The translations under genes were made by a program, and so were the position numbers. This document shows positions 52,460-61,098 of a stretch of DNA of 62,498 nt, one piece after another; the stretch's first letter is position 1; each line of letters starts with the position of its first letter. The stretch is from assembly GCA_016190895.1 (NCBI GenBank), contig JACPPR010000028.1, positions 1 through 62,498 of the forward strand, written 5' to 3'. The stretch is from Chloroflexota bacterium (GTDB lineage Bacteria; Chloroflexota; Dehalococcoidia; Dehalococcoidales; UBA2162). The notes under the pieces are model-generated. The model was not told the origin of the DNA and did not search any database. It saw only the letters and a list, made by a program, of their open reading frames with translations.

Positions 52460-53716
52460 CTACACCGAAAGGGAGCTTTTGTATTCTTTGATGAAGTCTG
52501 CCATTGCCCTGACGTTTTCGACCTTCGCTTCGTCCGGTATCCCCACATCTCCGTTCATAATAAAGCCGCCGTTTTTGCCGACTACATCGATTAGTCTCTT
52601 ACAGTGGCTTTTGACATCTTCCGGAGAGCCGTTAATCATTATCGAGGATGGCACGCCTCCCTCGATACAGACAGTATCGCCCAGCACCTCCTTCGCTCTG
52701 AACAGGTCGGTGCGCTCGAACCAGTAGACTGCCTTGCCCCTGGGGATATCTTTAATCACCTCGAGACGAGAAGTGCAGTCCCCTTCAAAGAGGGGATTGG
52801 GGGTAAAACCGGCATCGATGCATGCCATCATCAGCTTTCTCAAGGAAGGCCAGTAGAAGGTCTTGAACTGTGACGGCGACATAAAGCCGTCGATGCCTTT
52901 GTGCAGGGGTATGAAAACTCGGTTTACACCGGGCGTTTTGGACACTGAGATGCCTTGCTCTATCATCGACGGCAGTATCTTATCGATAGCGTCAAGGAGC
53001 TTATCCGGGTTTCGGTACATATCCAGCATGATGCCGCGCGTCCCTCTAAAAAAATCACCGAGGTAATCGAAGGGCGCGTAGGTCGAGGAAACAAACTGGC
53101 GGGGAAAGCCCAGGGATTCCATCTCCCGGGTGAACTCGCGGCCCTTTGCCACCATTTTCTGGCCTTCCTGCCCGGCCTTGACCAGCGCCTCAAAAGCGCC
53201 AGCCATTTCCGGGGTGCCGAAAGACGAGACGTAGGCGGCTGACCTGGTATACCAGGCCCAAGTGAGAGGACGCAGCTTTTTGAACGGTTCCATCACTCCC
53301 CAAACGCGCGGCAGAAAACTGCGTAGCAGGAAGTCGGAGGGGTCGGCGAGGAAGGCGTCATACTCTTCGGCTTTCATATATTCGCCTTCGACGAACTGGT
53401 AGGTAGCATCGGATTTACCCCCATGACCCGGCCAGACGAGTTGTTTGTAGTTCACGATTTCGAGAGTCGGCGCCCAGGCCAAAAGACGGAAAGTATCGGC
53501 AAAAGCATCCGGCTGAAAATCAAGAATGAATCGCTTTACAGCTATTGCTAATCTGTCGTAGTCATGCATGGCTTCTTCAAAATTAAGGCCGGCATATCTC
53601 ACCGGGAAGAAGCTCAGAAAGGGAGCGAAGGGCACCCTGTCCGGCTCCTTCAGCTCTATTGCATTTCGAATTCTTTCCGTTCTCTCCTGGAATAATTCTC
53701 CGGGGGATTTGTCCAT
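52460..53716 (-). CDS. Uroporphyrinogen decarboxylase (UroD/MtaA-like) family protein
   Basis: A 418-aa protein with the UroD barrel pattern: RIRNAIELKEPDRVPFAPFL, FVDN-like FKTFYWPSLRKLMMACIDAG, FTPNPLFEGDCTSRLEVIKD and the C-terminal GGFIMNGDVGIPDEAKVENV. Family members include HemE and the corrinoid:CoM methyltransferases MtaA/MtbA. The zinc motif HxC...C of methyltransferases is not visible (the final Cys is replaced in NGDVG), so a B12 methyl-transfer role is not assured. GGAGG precedes the ATG on the minus strand. It is transcribed toward the metF end and is not part of that operon. Confidence 0.82.
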   Translation of the reverse strand: MDKSPGELFQERTERIRNAIELKEPDRVPFAPFLSFFPVRYAGLNFEEAMHDYDRLAIAVKRFILDFQPDAFADTFRLLAWAPTLEIVNYKQLVWPGHGGKSDATYQFVEGEYMKAEEYDAFLADPSDFLLRSFLPRVWGVMEPFKKLRPLTWAWYTRSAAYVSSFGTPEMAGAFEALVKAGQEGQKMVAKGREFTREMESLGFPRQFVSSTYAPFDYLGDFFRGTRGIMLDMYRNPDKLLDAIDKILPSMIEQGISVSKTPGVNRVFIPLHKGIDGFMSPSQFKTFYWPSLRKLMMACIDAGFTPNPLFEGDCTSRLEVIKDIPRGKAVYWFERTDLFRAKEVLGDTVCIEGGVPSSIMINGSPEDVKSHCKRLIDVVGKNGGFIMNGDVGIPDEAKVENVRAMADFIKEYKSSLSV

Positions 53717-54161
53717 TCTAATTGCCTCCGCAAGAACGAGTTAGCAGTATTATACCACGTGTTAGCAGTGCTCACAGCCTGAGGCCAGGCATGAATCAGG
53801 CCCGTAATCCGTGGATTCTCAGAACTAGTCTTGTCATTGCGAGACCATCCGCCCGCAGGCGGAGGCGAAGCAATCTGGGCGGGGCGCAACCCCTCCTCCC
53901 AGATTGCCACGTCGCGGAGTTTACACTGACCATGAACGCAGTGAAGGGGAATGTGCTCCTCGCAATGACACCCTTGAGGTGAGGTTCTTGATTCAAACAC
54001 ACGGATTATGGCAGGCATAGATACCTTGAAGAGAGTGACCCCAGCATAGTATGCTTAAAGTAGCGAGTGGAATGTAATACGAGTCAAAACAGGAAATGCG
54101 AGGTTGAATGAAGGTAATATCCAGAGATAGTCATCACGTAGAGCACCCGTTCCAGGACAAG
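53717..54161. repeat. Intergenic region with dispersed repeat family C, copy 3
   Basis: Bases 53833-53975 hold GTCATTGCGAGACCATCCGC, AATCTGGGCGGGGCGCAACC, GATTGCCACGTCGCGGAGTT and the final CTCGCAATGACA. The remainder carries no convincing gene. Confidence 0.7.
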
Positions 54162-56252
54162 ATGTTTGAGAAATTGTGGGAGCCGATTTCTATCGGCAGC
54201 CTGAAGCTTAAGAACAGGATAGCGATGGCCCCCATCCAGAGACTTCCTGCCGAGAACGTTTGGCCAGATATGCACCCCACCCATATCTTGTTCCATGAGG
54301 CGATTGCTAAGGGCGGCGCCGGTCTGATAGTCTTCGGCGAGTGTGATGTGACGCCCGGTTCGCAGGGTACCGTGCAGAACGTGAACGGAAAGAGTTCGGT
54401 AGACCCGGACCGCGGAATAAGAAGACCCACCAAAGGGATTTGGAGTGACGATGCCATGCCGGGCTGGGTGAAACTATTCGACGCCTGTCACAAGCACGGC
54501 GCCAGGGTAATGCCGGCGCTTTCCAGCTATGCCAGATGGATTCCGAAAACGCAGGCCTTGCGTGGAGAAGGAATAATCGAGTTCATTATACCTGATTGGA
54601 AAGAATCAGGCATGACTCCCGAGGCTCTGGAGGCAGAAAAGAAGAACTACGTTGCCGCGGCCGTGCGGGCCAAGAAAGCCGGTGCCGATGGGGTGCAACT
54701 GGCTGGCACCAGAGAAAGCCTGATTGCCATACTGGTATCTCAAATCAGAAATCCGGGAGTTCCCGGCTACAGTGAAGACCTCAAAGCAAGAGTCCGTTTC
54801 CCTGTGGAAATCATCAGGGAAATCAAGGCAGCCTGCGGGCAAGACTTCCCGATAACGATTCGTATTAGCGCTGTCGAGTATATGGCAGACGGTTACGGTA
54901 TCGAGTATTCGAAACAGGTTGCCAAAGAATGTGTCGACGCAGGGATAGATGCCATCGATGTCACCCAGGCCGGATTCTCCACTCAGGTCCCGCAGCTTCA
55001 GATGGTGGTCCCACCCGGAGCATACGCGCATTACGCTCGGGCCGTGAAGAGCTATCTGTCCTCGCTAGGCGCCCCATATGACAAGGTAGTCATTATGAAC
55101 GCCTGCCGAATCCAGAATCCGTGGATAGCCGCCTCGATGTTGCGAAACGGCGATTGCGATATCGTGAGCGTTTGCCGCGAACTCATCGCCGACCCGGATT
55201 GGCCTAACAAAATCAAGGAAGGCCGTATCGATGATATTGTTCCGTGCACCGGGTGCGTCTGGTGCATGAGGAGCTCTACTTGCGCCGTAAATCCTCAATC
55301 GCCCTTCTACAAGTCTGCCGAACAGACGAAGGGTTTACAGATGACCAGGGCTGCCAGGGTAAAGAAAGTCATCGTAGCCGGCGGCGGGCTAGCCGGTATG
55401 GTGGCCGCCCGGGCGCTCGCCCTGAGGGGGCACAAAGTAACCCTGTATGAGAAAGAAGCAGACCTCGGTATGAGGGTCTACGTCCAGGGTCTCGCGCCAT
55501 TCAGAACTGACATGGACTTGATGAGAAGGTACTTCTCAACGCAGATTAAGAAGCTGGGAGTAGATATCCGGTGTAACCAGGAGGTAACACCGGCCCTTGT
55601 GGAGAATGAGAAGCCGGATGCCGTGGTTGTCGCCACGGGCTGCCGGCCGACATTGCCCGCAATAGCCGGCATTGCTAAGCATCCTCATGTGGTGTGTGTC
55701 GAGGATGTTCTCCTCGAACGAGTGGATGTCGGGAAAAAGGTCTTGGTTATCGATGCCGAGGTCGACCATGATTTGGGCAGTCTCGGCAGTTTTACAGCTC
55801 AATTCGTGGCCAGGAGCGCCTGCCTGCGGGACGACGTCGCTGCTCACATCACCCGATGGAGTCCCCAGCACACAGCGGAAGACGTTAAGGTAATGGCAAA
55901 TACGCCGGTCGGGAGAGACGTGACGATTGTGACGAGGGCTGAACGGGTGGCCGATGTCGAATATCACCATTACACGACTGTGGAAGACCTGAGGAGAATG
56001 GGCGTCAACGTGTTCTTAAAGTGCCGGTACAAAGAGGTAAACGAAAAGGGTCTCGTTATGATTAGTGACGGGGAGGAACGTCTCATCGAGGCCGATACGA
56101 TAATAACTTCGGACTATGAGTCCGTCGATGAGCTTTATAAGGTGCTGGAAGGCAAAGTTCCTGAACTCCACCTGGTCGGTGATGCCAGGAATATTCAAAT
56201 CGATTACATTGCGAATGTCCATGGGCCATACCGGACGGCTCTTAGAATCTAA
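54162..56252 (+). CDS. OYE-type FMN/FAD/4Fe-4S oxidoreductase (2,4-dienoyl-CoA reductase-like)
   Basis: The start at the ATG at 54162 is preferred because MFEKLWEPISIGSLKLKNRI fits the family N-terminus; an in-frame ATG at 54108 would add 18 residues. Residues 1 to about 350 form the old-yellow-enzyme barrel (AMAPIQRLPAENVWPDMHPT, AGADGVQLAGTRES). Cys of PCTGCVWCMRSSTCAVNPQS (about 360-380) bind a 4Fe-4S cluster. The C-terminal half has an FAD/NAD Rossmann domain (KKVIVAGGGLAGMVAARALA). The barrel differs from classical dienoyl-CoA reductase in HLH motifs; the substrate is not known. Probably cotranscribed with the following VOC gene. Confidence 0.88.
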   Translation: MFEKLWEPISIGSLKLKNRIAMAPIQRLPAENVWPDMHPTHILFHEAIAKGGAGLIVFGECDVTPGSQGTVQNVNGKSSVDPDRGIRRPTKGIWSDDAMPGWVKLFDACHKHGARVMPALSSYARWIPKTQALRGEGIIEFIIPDWKESGMTPEALEAEKKNYVAAAVRAKKAGADGVQLAGTRESLIAILVSQIRNPGVPGYSEDLKARVRFPVEIIREIKAACGQDFPITIRISAVEYMADGYGIEYSKQVAKECVDAGIDAIDVTQAGFSTQVPQLQMVVPPGAYAHYARAVKSYLSSLGAPYDKVVIMNACRIQNPWIAASMLRNGDCDIVSVCRELIADPDWPNKIKEGRIDDIVPCTGCVWCMRSSTCAVNPQSPFYKSAEQTKGLQMTRAARVKKVIVAGGGLAGMVAARALALRGHKVTLYEKEADLGMRVYVQGLAPFRTDMDLMRRYFSTQIKKLGVDIRCNQEVTPALVENEKPDAVVVATGCRPTLPAIAGIAKHPHVVCVEDVLLERVDVGKKVLVIDAEVDHDLGSLGSFTAQFVARSACLRDDVAAHITRWSPQHTAEDVKVMANTPVGRDVTIVTRAERVADVEYHHYTTVEDLRRMGVNVFLKCRYKEVNEKGLVMISDGEERLIEADTIITSDYESVDELYKVLEGKVPELHLVGDARNIQIDYIANVHGPYRTALRI

Positions 56253-56310
56253 GCCTTCAGCGGCCCCGAAGCTGGGACTAAGACTAAGACAAACAAAAGG
56301 AGGTATTCAA

Positions 56311-56676
56311 ATGCCCGAATATTGGTTTGACCACATTCATCTCAGGAGCCTGAACCCTATAAAAACCGCCGAGTTCTACGAGCAAATGTTCGGGGCGAAA
56401 CGGGTTAGTTCCCGCGATTCAGGCGATGGTCGAGCTATGGTGAAACTCGATTTGAAGGGAGTAACCATATTGATTAACCAGACGGCCGAGGGCACCCAGA
56501 CCGGGCTGGTTCACTTCGGTATCAGGACCGATAAACTGGAAGAATCGGTAAGCGCTATGAAAGAAAAGGGCGTCAAATTCACTCAGGATATAAGACAGGC
56601 GCGGCCGGACTTCAAGATGTCGTTTCTTGTAGCTCCGGAGGAAGTGTCTATCGAACTGCAGGAAGGGCAGTTCTAA
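56311..56676 (+). CDS. VOC family (glyoxalase/epimerase-like) protein
   Basis: A 121-aa protein starting at the ATG at 56311, supported by AGGAGGT eight bases upstream. It has the single-domain VOC fold pattern: FDHIHLRSLNPIKTAEFYEQ, MFGAKRVSSRDSGDGR, GLVHFGIRTDKLEESVSAMK and SFLVAPEEVSIELQEG. His in DHIHL and Glu in the last strand are plausible metal ligands. It lies 58 bp after the OYE-type oxidoreductase gene and may act on the same compound, for example as an epimerase or lyase. The exact reaction is unknown. Confidence 0.85.
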   Translation: MPEYWFDHIHLRSLNPIKTAEFYEQMFGAKRVSSRDSGDGRAMVKLDLKGVTILINQTAEGTQTGLVHFGIRTDKLEESVSAMKEKGVKFTQDIRQARPDFKMSFLVAPEEVSIELQEGQF

Positions 56677-56699
56677 ATTCGAGGCAGCTCGATTATCAG

Positions 56700-57359
56700 A
56701 TGGAAGACAGGCACATCTCAGTACCGGAACAGAAAAACTATGAGCAGGCTTTCCAGCTGGCTCACCAGTTTGCTCGTGAGAAGCTGGCTGCCATCCCTGA
56801 CATTGAAGAACAGTGCCGGAGAAGCGGCACCCAGTACCAGCAAGCGGCTGATAAGAAGATGGTCGTCATCCGCTACCTGAACCAGCCCTACTTCCTCTCA
56901 GTTCCTGATGCTAAAATTTCCCCGGCTGAAGATGCCGACCCTATCACGAAGAGAGACGGGCTGATTATGCTCCATTATTTTCTATCGGCGAAAGGCACCC
57001 CGCCGACCGGCAGGCTGATTACCTTCCGGGAACTGCCAGAAGGCAGCGTCTACCAGCCGACCTTCGCCAAGCGGACAATCCAGCCCCTCCTGCAGAACTT
57101 CGGCAAAGAACCCGACAACCTGTTGCTGTATAGCCTGCAGATGGGAGGCTACAAATCCGATTACGGCGATATGGGAGTGACCATCAACGCTTTCAGCCGG
57201 GTGCCGGTAACCTTTGTCATCTGGCAGGGCGATGACGAGTTCCCTTCGCAGGGCAACGTCCTCTTCGATGCCAACATTTCAGATTACCTGCCCACCGAAG
57301 ACATCACCGTACTATGCGAAATCATCACCTGGAGACTCATCAGGTTTTCAAGGGCGTAG
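56700..57359 (+). CDS. DUF3786 domain protein
   Basis: A 219-aa protein resembling the DUF3786 family: YEQAFQLAHQFAREKLAAIP, MVVIRYLNQPYFLSVPDAK, ITKRDGLIMLHYFLSAKG, RELPEGSVYQPTFAKRTIQP and VTFVIWQGDDEFPSQGNVLF. DUF3786 is often linked to corrinoid or Fe-S proteins in acetogens and Dehalococcoidia, in some cases as a fused domain, but its role is not established. It follows the VOC gene by 23 bp on the same strand. There is no Cys cluster; two conserved-looking Trp and a DDEFP stretch suggest ligand binding. Confidence 0.85.
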   Translation: MEDRHISVPEQKNYEQAFQLAHQFAREKLAAIPDIEEQCRRSGTQYQQAADKKMVVIRYLNQPYFLSVPDAKISPAEDADPITKRDGLIMLHYFLSAKGTPPTGRLITFRELPEGSVYQPTFAKRTIQPLLQNFGKEPDNLLLYSLQMGGYKSDYGDMGVTINAFSRVPVTFVIWQGDDEFPSQGNVLFDANISDYLPTEDITVLCEIITWRLIRFSRA

Positions 57360-57390
57360 AGGCAAACCTCCGTGTCTGCCCGCTCTTCGG

Positions 57391-57485
57391 TAGAGACACG
57401 GCATGCCGTGTCTCTACCTCCTCTCCCCTTGCGGGAGAGGATTATGCCTGCCTCGTTATTGGTGTGCACAATAAGGTGAGGGGAC
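57391..57485. repeat. Palindrome plus family E repeat
   Basis: GTAGAGACACGGCATGCCGT then GTCTCTAC (57391-57418), the sister of 22012-22041, is followed by CTCTCCCCTTGCGGGAGAGG and GTGAGGGGACAC. Confidence 0.75.
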
Positions 57486-57534
57486 ACACATTTCACACCT
57501 TGAGAATCCTACCTCAAACCCTTACAATACGCTT

Positions 57535-58140
57535 ATGACAGCAACAGGAATCATTCTGGCCGGCGGCAAGAACCTGCGCCTTGGTAAAATCAAAGCCCTC
57601 CAGACCATCGGCGGCAAGAGCCTGGTGGAACGGGCTATCGAACGCCTCCGGCCGATAGTCAGCCAGATTTTCATAGTGACATCTGCGGAACGGGCGGGAC
57701 TTCTGGACGCCGGCGAGGCAAAAATTCTGACCGACCTATATCCCGGCCATGGACCGCTCGGAGGCATCTATACCGGTCTGGCGGCTGCACAGACTTCCCA
57801 CGGCATTGTCGTCGCCTGCGATATGCCCTTCCTTAACACCAAACTGCTAGGCCATATGCTCGCGATTGCGGCTGACTTCGACGCCGTTGTCCCCCGTGTC
57901 GATGGAGGCATGATTGAGCCGCTGCACGCCGTCTATTCCCGTAAATGCCTCGACAAAATGAAGGCTCGCCTGGACAACAAACAACTCTCGGTCGAGTCCT
58001 TTATCAAGACTCTTAACGTTAGATATATCGACCCGGAGGAAAGCCAGCAGTTCGACCCCAGGCTGCTCTCATTCTTCAACATCAACTACCAGGCAGACCT
58101 GGAGCGGGCGATTGCTCTCGATGCGGCAACCAACCCGTAG
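57535..58140 (+). CDS. mobA: Molybdenum cofactor guanylyltransferase
   Basis: A 201-aa protein with the MobA nucleotidyltransferase pattern: GIILAGGKNLRLGKIKALQT, LYPGHGPLGGIYTGLAAAQT and VVACDMPFLNTKLLGHML, ending in FFNINYQADLERA. It attaches GMP to molybdopterin, giving the bis-MGD form used by formate dehydrogenases and related oxidoreductases. No molybdoenzyme gene is in the window, but its presence implies one elsewhere; in this organism formate dehydrogenase would feed Fhs. It seems to be monocistronic. Confidence 0.93.
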   Translation: MTATGIILAGGKNLRLGKIKALQTIGGKSLVERAIERLRPIVSQIFIVTSAERAGLLDAGEAKILTDLYPGHGPLGGIYTGLAAAQTSHGIVVACDMPFLNTKLLGHMLAIAADFDAVVPRVDGGMIEPLHAVYSRKCLDKMKARLDNKQLSVESFIKTLNVRYIDPEESQQFDPRLLSFFNINYQADLERAIALDAATNP

Positions 58141-58345
58141 GGGCGACCGGCGGTCGCCCTGTAGGGGCAAGGCATGTCGTGCCTGTCATTGCGAGGAGCG
58201 CAGCGACGAAGCAATCCGTATAATCTCTTGAGATTGCCACGGGGCAGAGTTTACACTGAGCCGAGCGAATGTGCCTTCGCCATGACAAAGAAGTTTACGG
58301 ATTGCTTCGCCTTCCGCTATGGCGGAATGGCTCGCAATGACAGCA
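58137..58345. repeat. Palindrome and dispersed repeat family C, copy 4
   Basis: GTAGGGGCGACCGGCGGTCG then CCCTGTAGGGGCAAGGCATG (58137-58172) precede a full family C unit (58184-58345): GTCATTGCGAGGAGCGCAGC, AGATTGCCACGGGGCAGAGT, TGAGCCGAGCGAATGTGCCT and GGAATGGCTCGCAATGACAG. Confidence 0.8.
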
Positions 58346-58354
58346 CGGGCTTCT

Positions 58355-58383
58355 CGTTCACTTTTTAGAAACTATGCTATAAT
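58355..58383 (+). promoter_or_regulatory. Extended -10 promoter before the 101-aa gene
   Basis: TGCTATAAT (58375-58383) combines an extended -10 TGn with a perfect TATAAT. The -35 region is weak (CGTTCA at 58355-58360, 17-bp spacing). The ATG lies 30 bases downstream. Confidence 0.5.
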
Positions 58384-58412
58384 TGCCTCGTAAGAGGAAA
58401 GGAGGATAGAAG

Positions 58413-58718
58413 ATGAGTGATGCTTTGAATGAAGCCTATGGGATAGTCCAGTGCAAGGAGTGTCCCTGGTATAAGGCCTGCGCCATGCCGATGCGCTTCA
58501 CGGCTGAAGATATCCGCAGGCAAATGGAGTCAGGTCAGGGGCTGCCAGGCATGCCCCCGCCCGACCTCAATATGCAGAACCTGCTCTCCAACATGGCGAC
58601 GGCAGCCCAGAACTCGCTGATGGAAGGCTGCCCGGTGTTCATTGACCGCCTGCGCAAAAGCCCCAAACTCGCCCAGCGCATCAAAGAAATCATGCAAAAC
58701 TGGGCGAAAGAGGAATAG
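58413..58718 (+). CDS. Small Cys-containing protein, 101 aa
   Basis: The start is firm (AGGAGG at about 58401-58406). The N-terminal VQCKECPWYKACAMPMRFTA has a C-x2-C-x5-C arrangement and a fourth Cys lies in MEGCPVFIDRLRKSP (about residue 72), which could bind an Fe-S cluster or zinc. The rest is helical, with a Pro/Met-rich middle (GQGLPGMPPPDLNMQNLLSN). I do not recognise the family. It has its own promoter. The gene is followed by a family D repeat (58730-58800) before the carboxylase gene. Confidence 0.7.
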   Translation: MSDALNEAYGIVQCKECPWYKACAMPMRFTAEDIRRQMESGQGLPGMPPPDLNMQNLLSNMATAAQNSLMEGCPVFIDRLRKSPKLAQRIKEIMQNWAKEE

Positions 58719-58729
58719 CGCCGTGCCTG

Positions 58730-58800
58730 TCATTCTGAGCCGCAGCGAAGAATCTCACGTGAGACCCTTCGTCCCAATGGAATCGTGACTCAGGGTGACA
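58730..58800. repeat. Dispersed repeat, family D, copy 2
   Basis: GTCATTCTGAGCCGCAGCGA, AGAATCTCACGTGAGACCCT and CAGGGTGACA match the copy at 19466-19545 in inverse orientation. Confidence 0.8.
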
Positions 58801-58853
58801 AGCCCGTGTCTTCGCTAGACAGCTTTCCAACGAAAACGCCCGGAGGTATGTAG

Positions 58854-60413
58854 ATGTCCGAAGAATCCGAAATCAAGAAGAAACAGCTGGATGCCTTGAA
58901 CGAACGTCGCAAGAAGGCTGCCGAGATGGGCGGCGGGGAGCGGGTGGCGCGGCAGAAAGAGTCCGGCAAGCTGAATGCGCGCGAGCGCATCGATGCCCTC
59001 CTGGATAAAGGCACCTTCCGCGAGACAGGCATGTTCGCTAAAAGCCGGGGCGCCGCCGATGTCCCTGCCGATGCCGTCATCACCGGCTACGGCAAAATAG
59101 ACGGCCGCAAGGTGTACATCTACTCCCAGGATTTCACCAGCAACGGCGGCACCCTCTCGGAAATCCACGCCCAGAAGATTTGCCGCGCCCTGGATAGCGC
59201 CTTGAAAGAAGGCTGCCCGGTTATCGGCTTGAATGATTCGGGCGGCGCCAGGATTCAAGATGGTGTGGATGCCCTCGCTGGCTTCGGCCAGATTTTTTAT
59301 CGAAACACCGCTGCCTCGGGAGTCATCCCCCAGATTTGTGCCATCCTGGGGCCGAACGCGGGCGGAGCTGTCTATTCGCCCGCCCTGATGGACTTCACCT
59401 TTATGGTCAAGGGCATCAGTTTCGCCTTTATCACCGGTTCTCGGGTGGTCAAAGCGGTCACCGGACAGGATGTCACCGATGAGGAGTTGGGCGGGGCGAC
59501 AGCCGTCCAGAAAAAGGCGGGGGTCGCCTGCCGCTCGGAGAACAATGAAGCGGAGTGCTTCCAGCACATTAAAGAGTTGTTAAGTTACCTGCCATCGAGT
59601 AACAGGGAAAAGGCACCGAAAGCCGACTGGTACGATAAGCCCGACCGCACCGACCCGGCACTGTTCGATATCGTGCCGGCGGCGCCGAACCGCCCCTACG
59701 ATATGCACAAGCTCATCGAAAGAATCTTCGATAGGCACAAGGGTCAGCAGAACTACTTCGAGCTATTCCCGCTCTTCGCCACCAATATCATCACCTGCTT
59801 CGCCAGGCTCAACCAGCATTCGGTCGGCATCATCGCCAACCAGCCGATGTCCAAGGCGGGCTGCCTGGACATCGACGCCAGCGATAAGGCTTCCCGCTTT
59901 ATCCGCTTCTGCGATGCCTTCAATATCCCCATCATCAACCTGGTGGATGTGCCCGGCTACCTGCCCGGCACCGAGCAGGAGTGGGGCGGCATCATCCGGC
60001 ACGGGGCGAAGATGCTTTACGCCTACTCGGAAGCCACCGTGCCCAAGCTCACCCTGACCATCAGAAAAGCCTACGGCGGCTCCTATTTGGGGATGTGCAG
60101 CAAGGATTTGGGGGCGGATTTCGTCTTCTGCTGGCCGAGCACCGAGCTGGCGGTGATGGGGGCAGAGGGGGCGGCCCCGATTATCTTCCGCAGAGACCTG
60201 GAAAAAGCCGCCGACCCCGCCAAAGCCCTGGAAGAAAAAATCAAAGAATACCGCGAGGAGTTTGCCAACCCCTACAAAGCCGCCGAACACCTGCACGTGG
60301 ATGATGTCCTCGACCCCGCCGAAACCCGCCCTAGATTGATAGAAGCCCTTGAAATGACTTTAGAGAAGTCTGAAAGCAGACCAGCCAAAAAGCACGGGGT
60401 GGGGCCGGTGTAA
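58854..60413 (+). CDS. Acyl-CoA carboxylase carboxyltransferase (beta) subunit
   Basis: A 519-aa biotin-dependent carboxyltransferase. N-terminal LDALNERRKKAAEMGGGERV and LNARERIDALLDKGTFRETG are followed by the acyl-CoA half (VIGLNDSGGARIQDGVDALA) and the carboxybiotin half (VDVPGYLPGTEQEWGGIIRH, RKAYGGSYLGMCSKDLGADF). Propionyl-CoA carboxylase, acetyl-CoA carboxylase and methylmalonyl-CoA decarboxylase share this form. No biotin carboxylase or carrier gene is adjacent. The C-terminal PRLIEALEMTLEKSESRPAK is repeated in a second, diverged copy at 61098-61196. GGAGG lies 7 bases before the ATG. Confidence 0.92.
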   Translation: MSEESEIKKKQLDALNERRKKAAEMGGGERVARQKESGKLNARERIDALLDKGTFRETGMFAKSRGAADVPADAVITGYGKIDGRKVYIYSQDFTSNGGTLSEIHAQKICRALDSALKEGCPVIGLNDSGGARIQDGVDALAGFGQIFYRNTAASGVIPQICAILGPNAGGAVYSPALMDFTFMVKGISFAFITGSRVVKAVTGQDVTDEELGGATAVQKKAGVACRSENNEAECFQHIKELLSYLPSSNREKAPKADWYDKPDRTDPALFDIVPAAPNRPYDMHKLIERIFDRHKGQQNYFELFPLFATNIITCFARLNQHSVGIIANQPMSKAGCLDIDASDKASRFIRFCDAFNIPIINLVDVPGYLPGTEQEWGGIIRHGAKMLYAYSEATVPKLTLTIRKAYGGSYLGMCSKDLGADFVFCWPSTELAVMGAEGAAPIIFRRDLEKAADPAKALEEKIKEYREEFANPYKAAEHLHVDDVLDPAETRPRLIEALEMTLEKSESRPAKKHGVGPV

Positions 60414-60649
60414 CGCTGCGAGGGAACTGGCGGTATATCTCGAACGCTAGAAAAAGAGGATGTTTAATAATAACGCGTCCATTCCGTGCTTGACACGGAA
60501 TCCAGAAAACCAAGATGAAGACGGCGTCGCAAAAAACCTGGATACCGACTGGAGTTTACCCCGTACTTGTCGGGGTCGGCATGGCTATGTTGCCAAAATA
60601 CACCCTGTAATAGAAAACGTGGTAAAATCCGTGTTAGGGGAGGCAATCG
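60414..60649. repeat. Inserted spacer with family B repeat, copy 4
   Basis: Bases 60479-60590 contain ATTCCGTGCTTGACACGGAA, TCCAGAAAACCAAG, CTGGATACCGACTGGAGTTT and GTCGGCATGGC, a modified family B unit. An extended -10-like TGGTAAAAT lies at about 60628-60636, close to the hicB-like gene. Confidence 0.6.
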
Positions 60650-60859
60650 ATGGATAAAGAGATAATCTTTCTCGTGGAAGAAGATGTCGAGGGGGGATTC
60701 ACAGCCAGAGCCCTCGACCATGCCATCTTTACCGAAGCTGATACTTTAGAAGAGTTAAAAACAATGGCGCAGGATGCGGTTCGGTGCCACTTCGACAAGG
60801 AAGAAATGCCGGCAATCATCCGCTTGCACTTCGTGAAAGATGAGGTCATTCCAGCGTGA
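60650..60859 (+). CDS. hicB: HicB-like antitoxin
   Basis: A 69-aa protein with the short HicB fold pattern: KEIIFLVEEDVEGGFTARAL, FTEADTLEELKTMAQDAVRC and HFDKEEMPAIIRLHF. It lacks a C-terminal DNA-binding domain, as many short HicB proteins do. Its last codon overlaps the start of the HicA-like gene (GTGA at 60856-60859), the usual arrangement of a toxin-antitoxin operon. GGGGAGG precedes the ATG. It is expected to bind and block HicA. Confidence 0.82.
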   Translation: MDKEIIFLVEEDVEGGFTARALDHAIFTEADTLEELKTMAQDAVRCHFDKEEMPAIIRLHFVKDEVIPA

Positions 60860-61098
60860 AACTCCCCAGGGGCCTCAGCGGAGATGAGCTATCCAGGGCG
60901 CTTGTGAAACACGGATACGAAGTGACCCGGCAAACGGGCAGTCATCTCAGGTTGATATCCGCTGCCAAAGGTACTGAACACCACATAACAATCCCACGTC
61001 ATAGGACGCTGAAGATAGGTACTCTCAATGGCATACTGAATGAAGTGGCTGCCTATCTCGAAATAGATAAGAAAACGCTCACGGAAGAATTATTTTGA
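60856..61098 (+). CDS. hicA: HicA-like mRNA interferase toxin
   Basis: An 80-aa protein with HicA features: LSRALVKHGYEVTRQTGSHL where His of GSHLRL is catalytic, ITIPRHRTLKIGTLNGILNE and a C-terminal helix with LEIDKKTLTEELF. It cleaves mRNA when free. It starts at a GTG overlapping the hicB stop. The stop codon overlaps the ATG of the carboxylase-tail fragment (TGATG at 61096-61100). Confidence 0.85.
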   Translation: MKLPRGLSGDELSRALVKHGYEVTRQTGSHLRLISAAKGTEHHITIPRHRTLKIGTLNGILNEVAAYLEIDKKTLTEELF

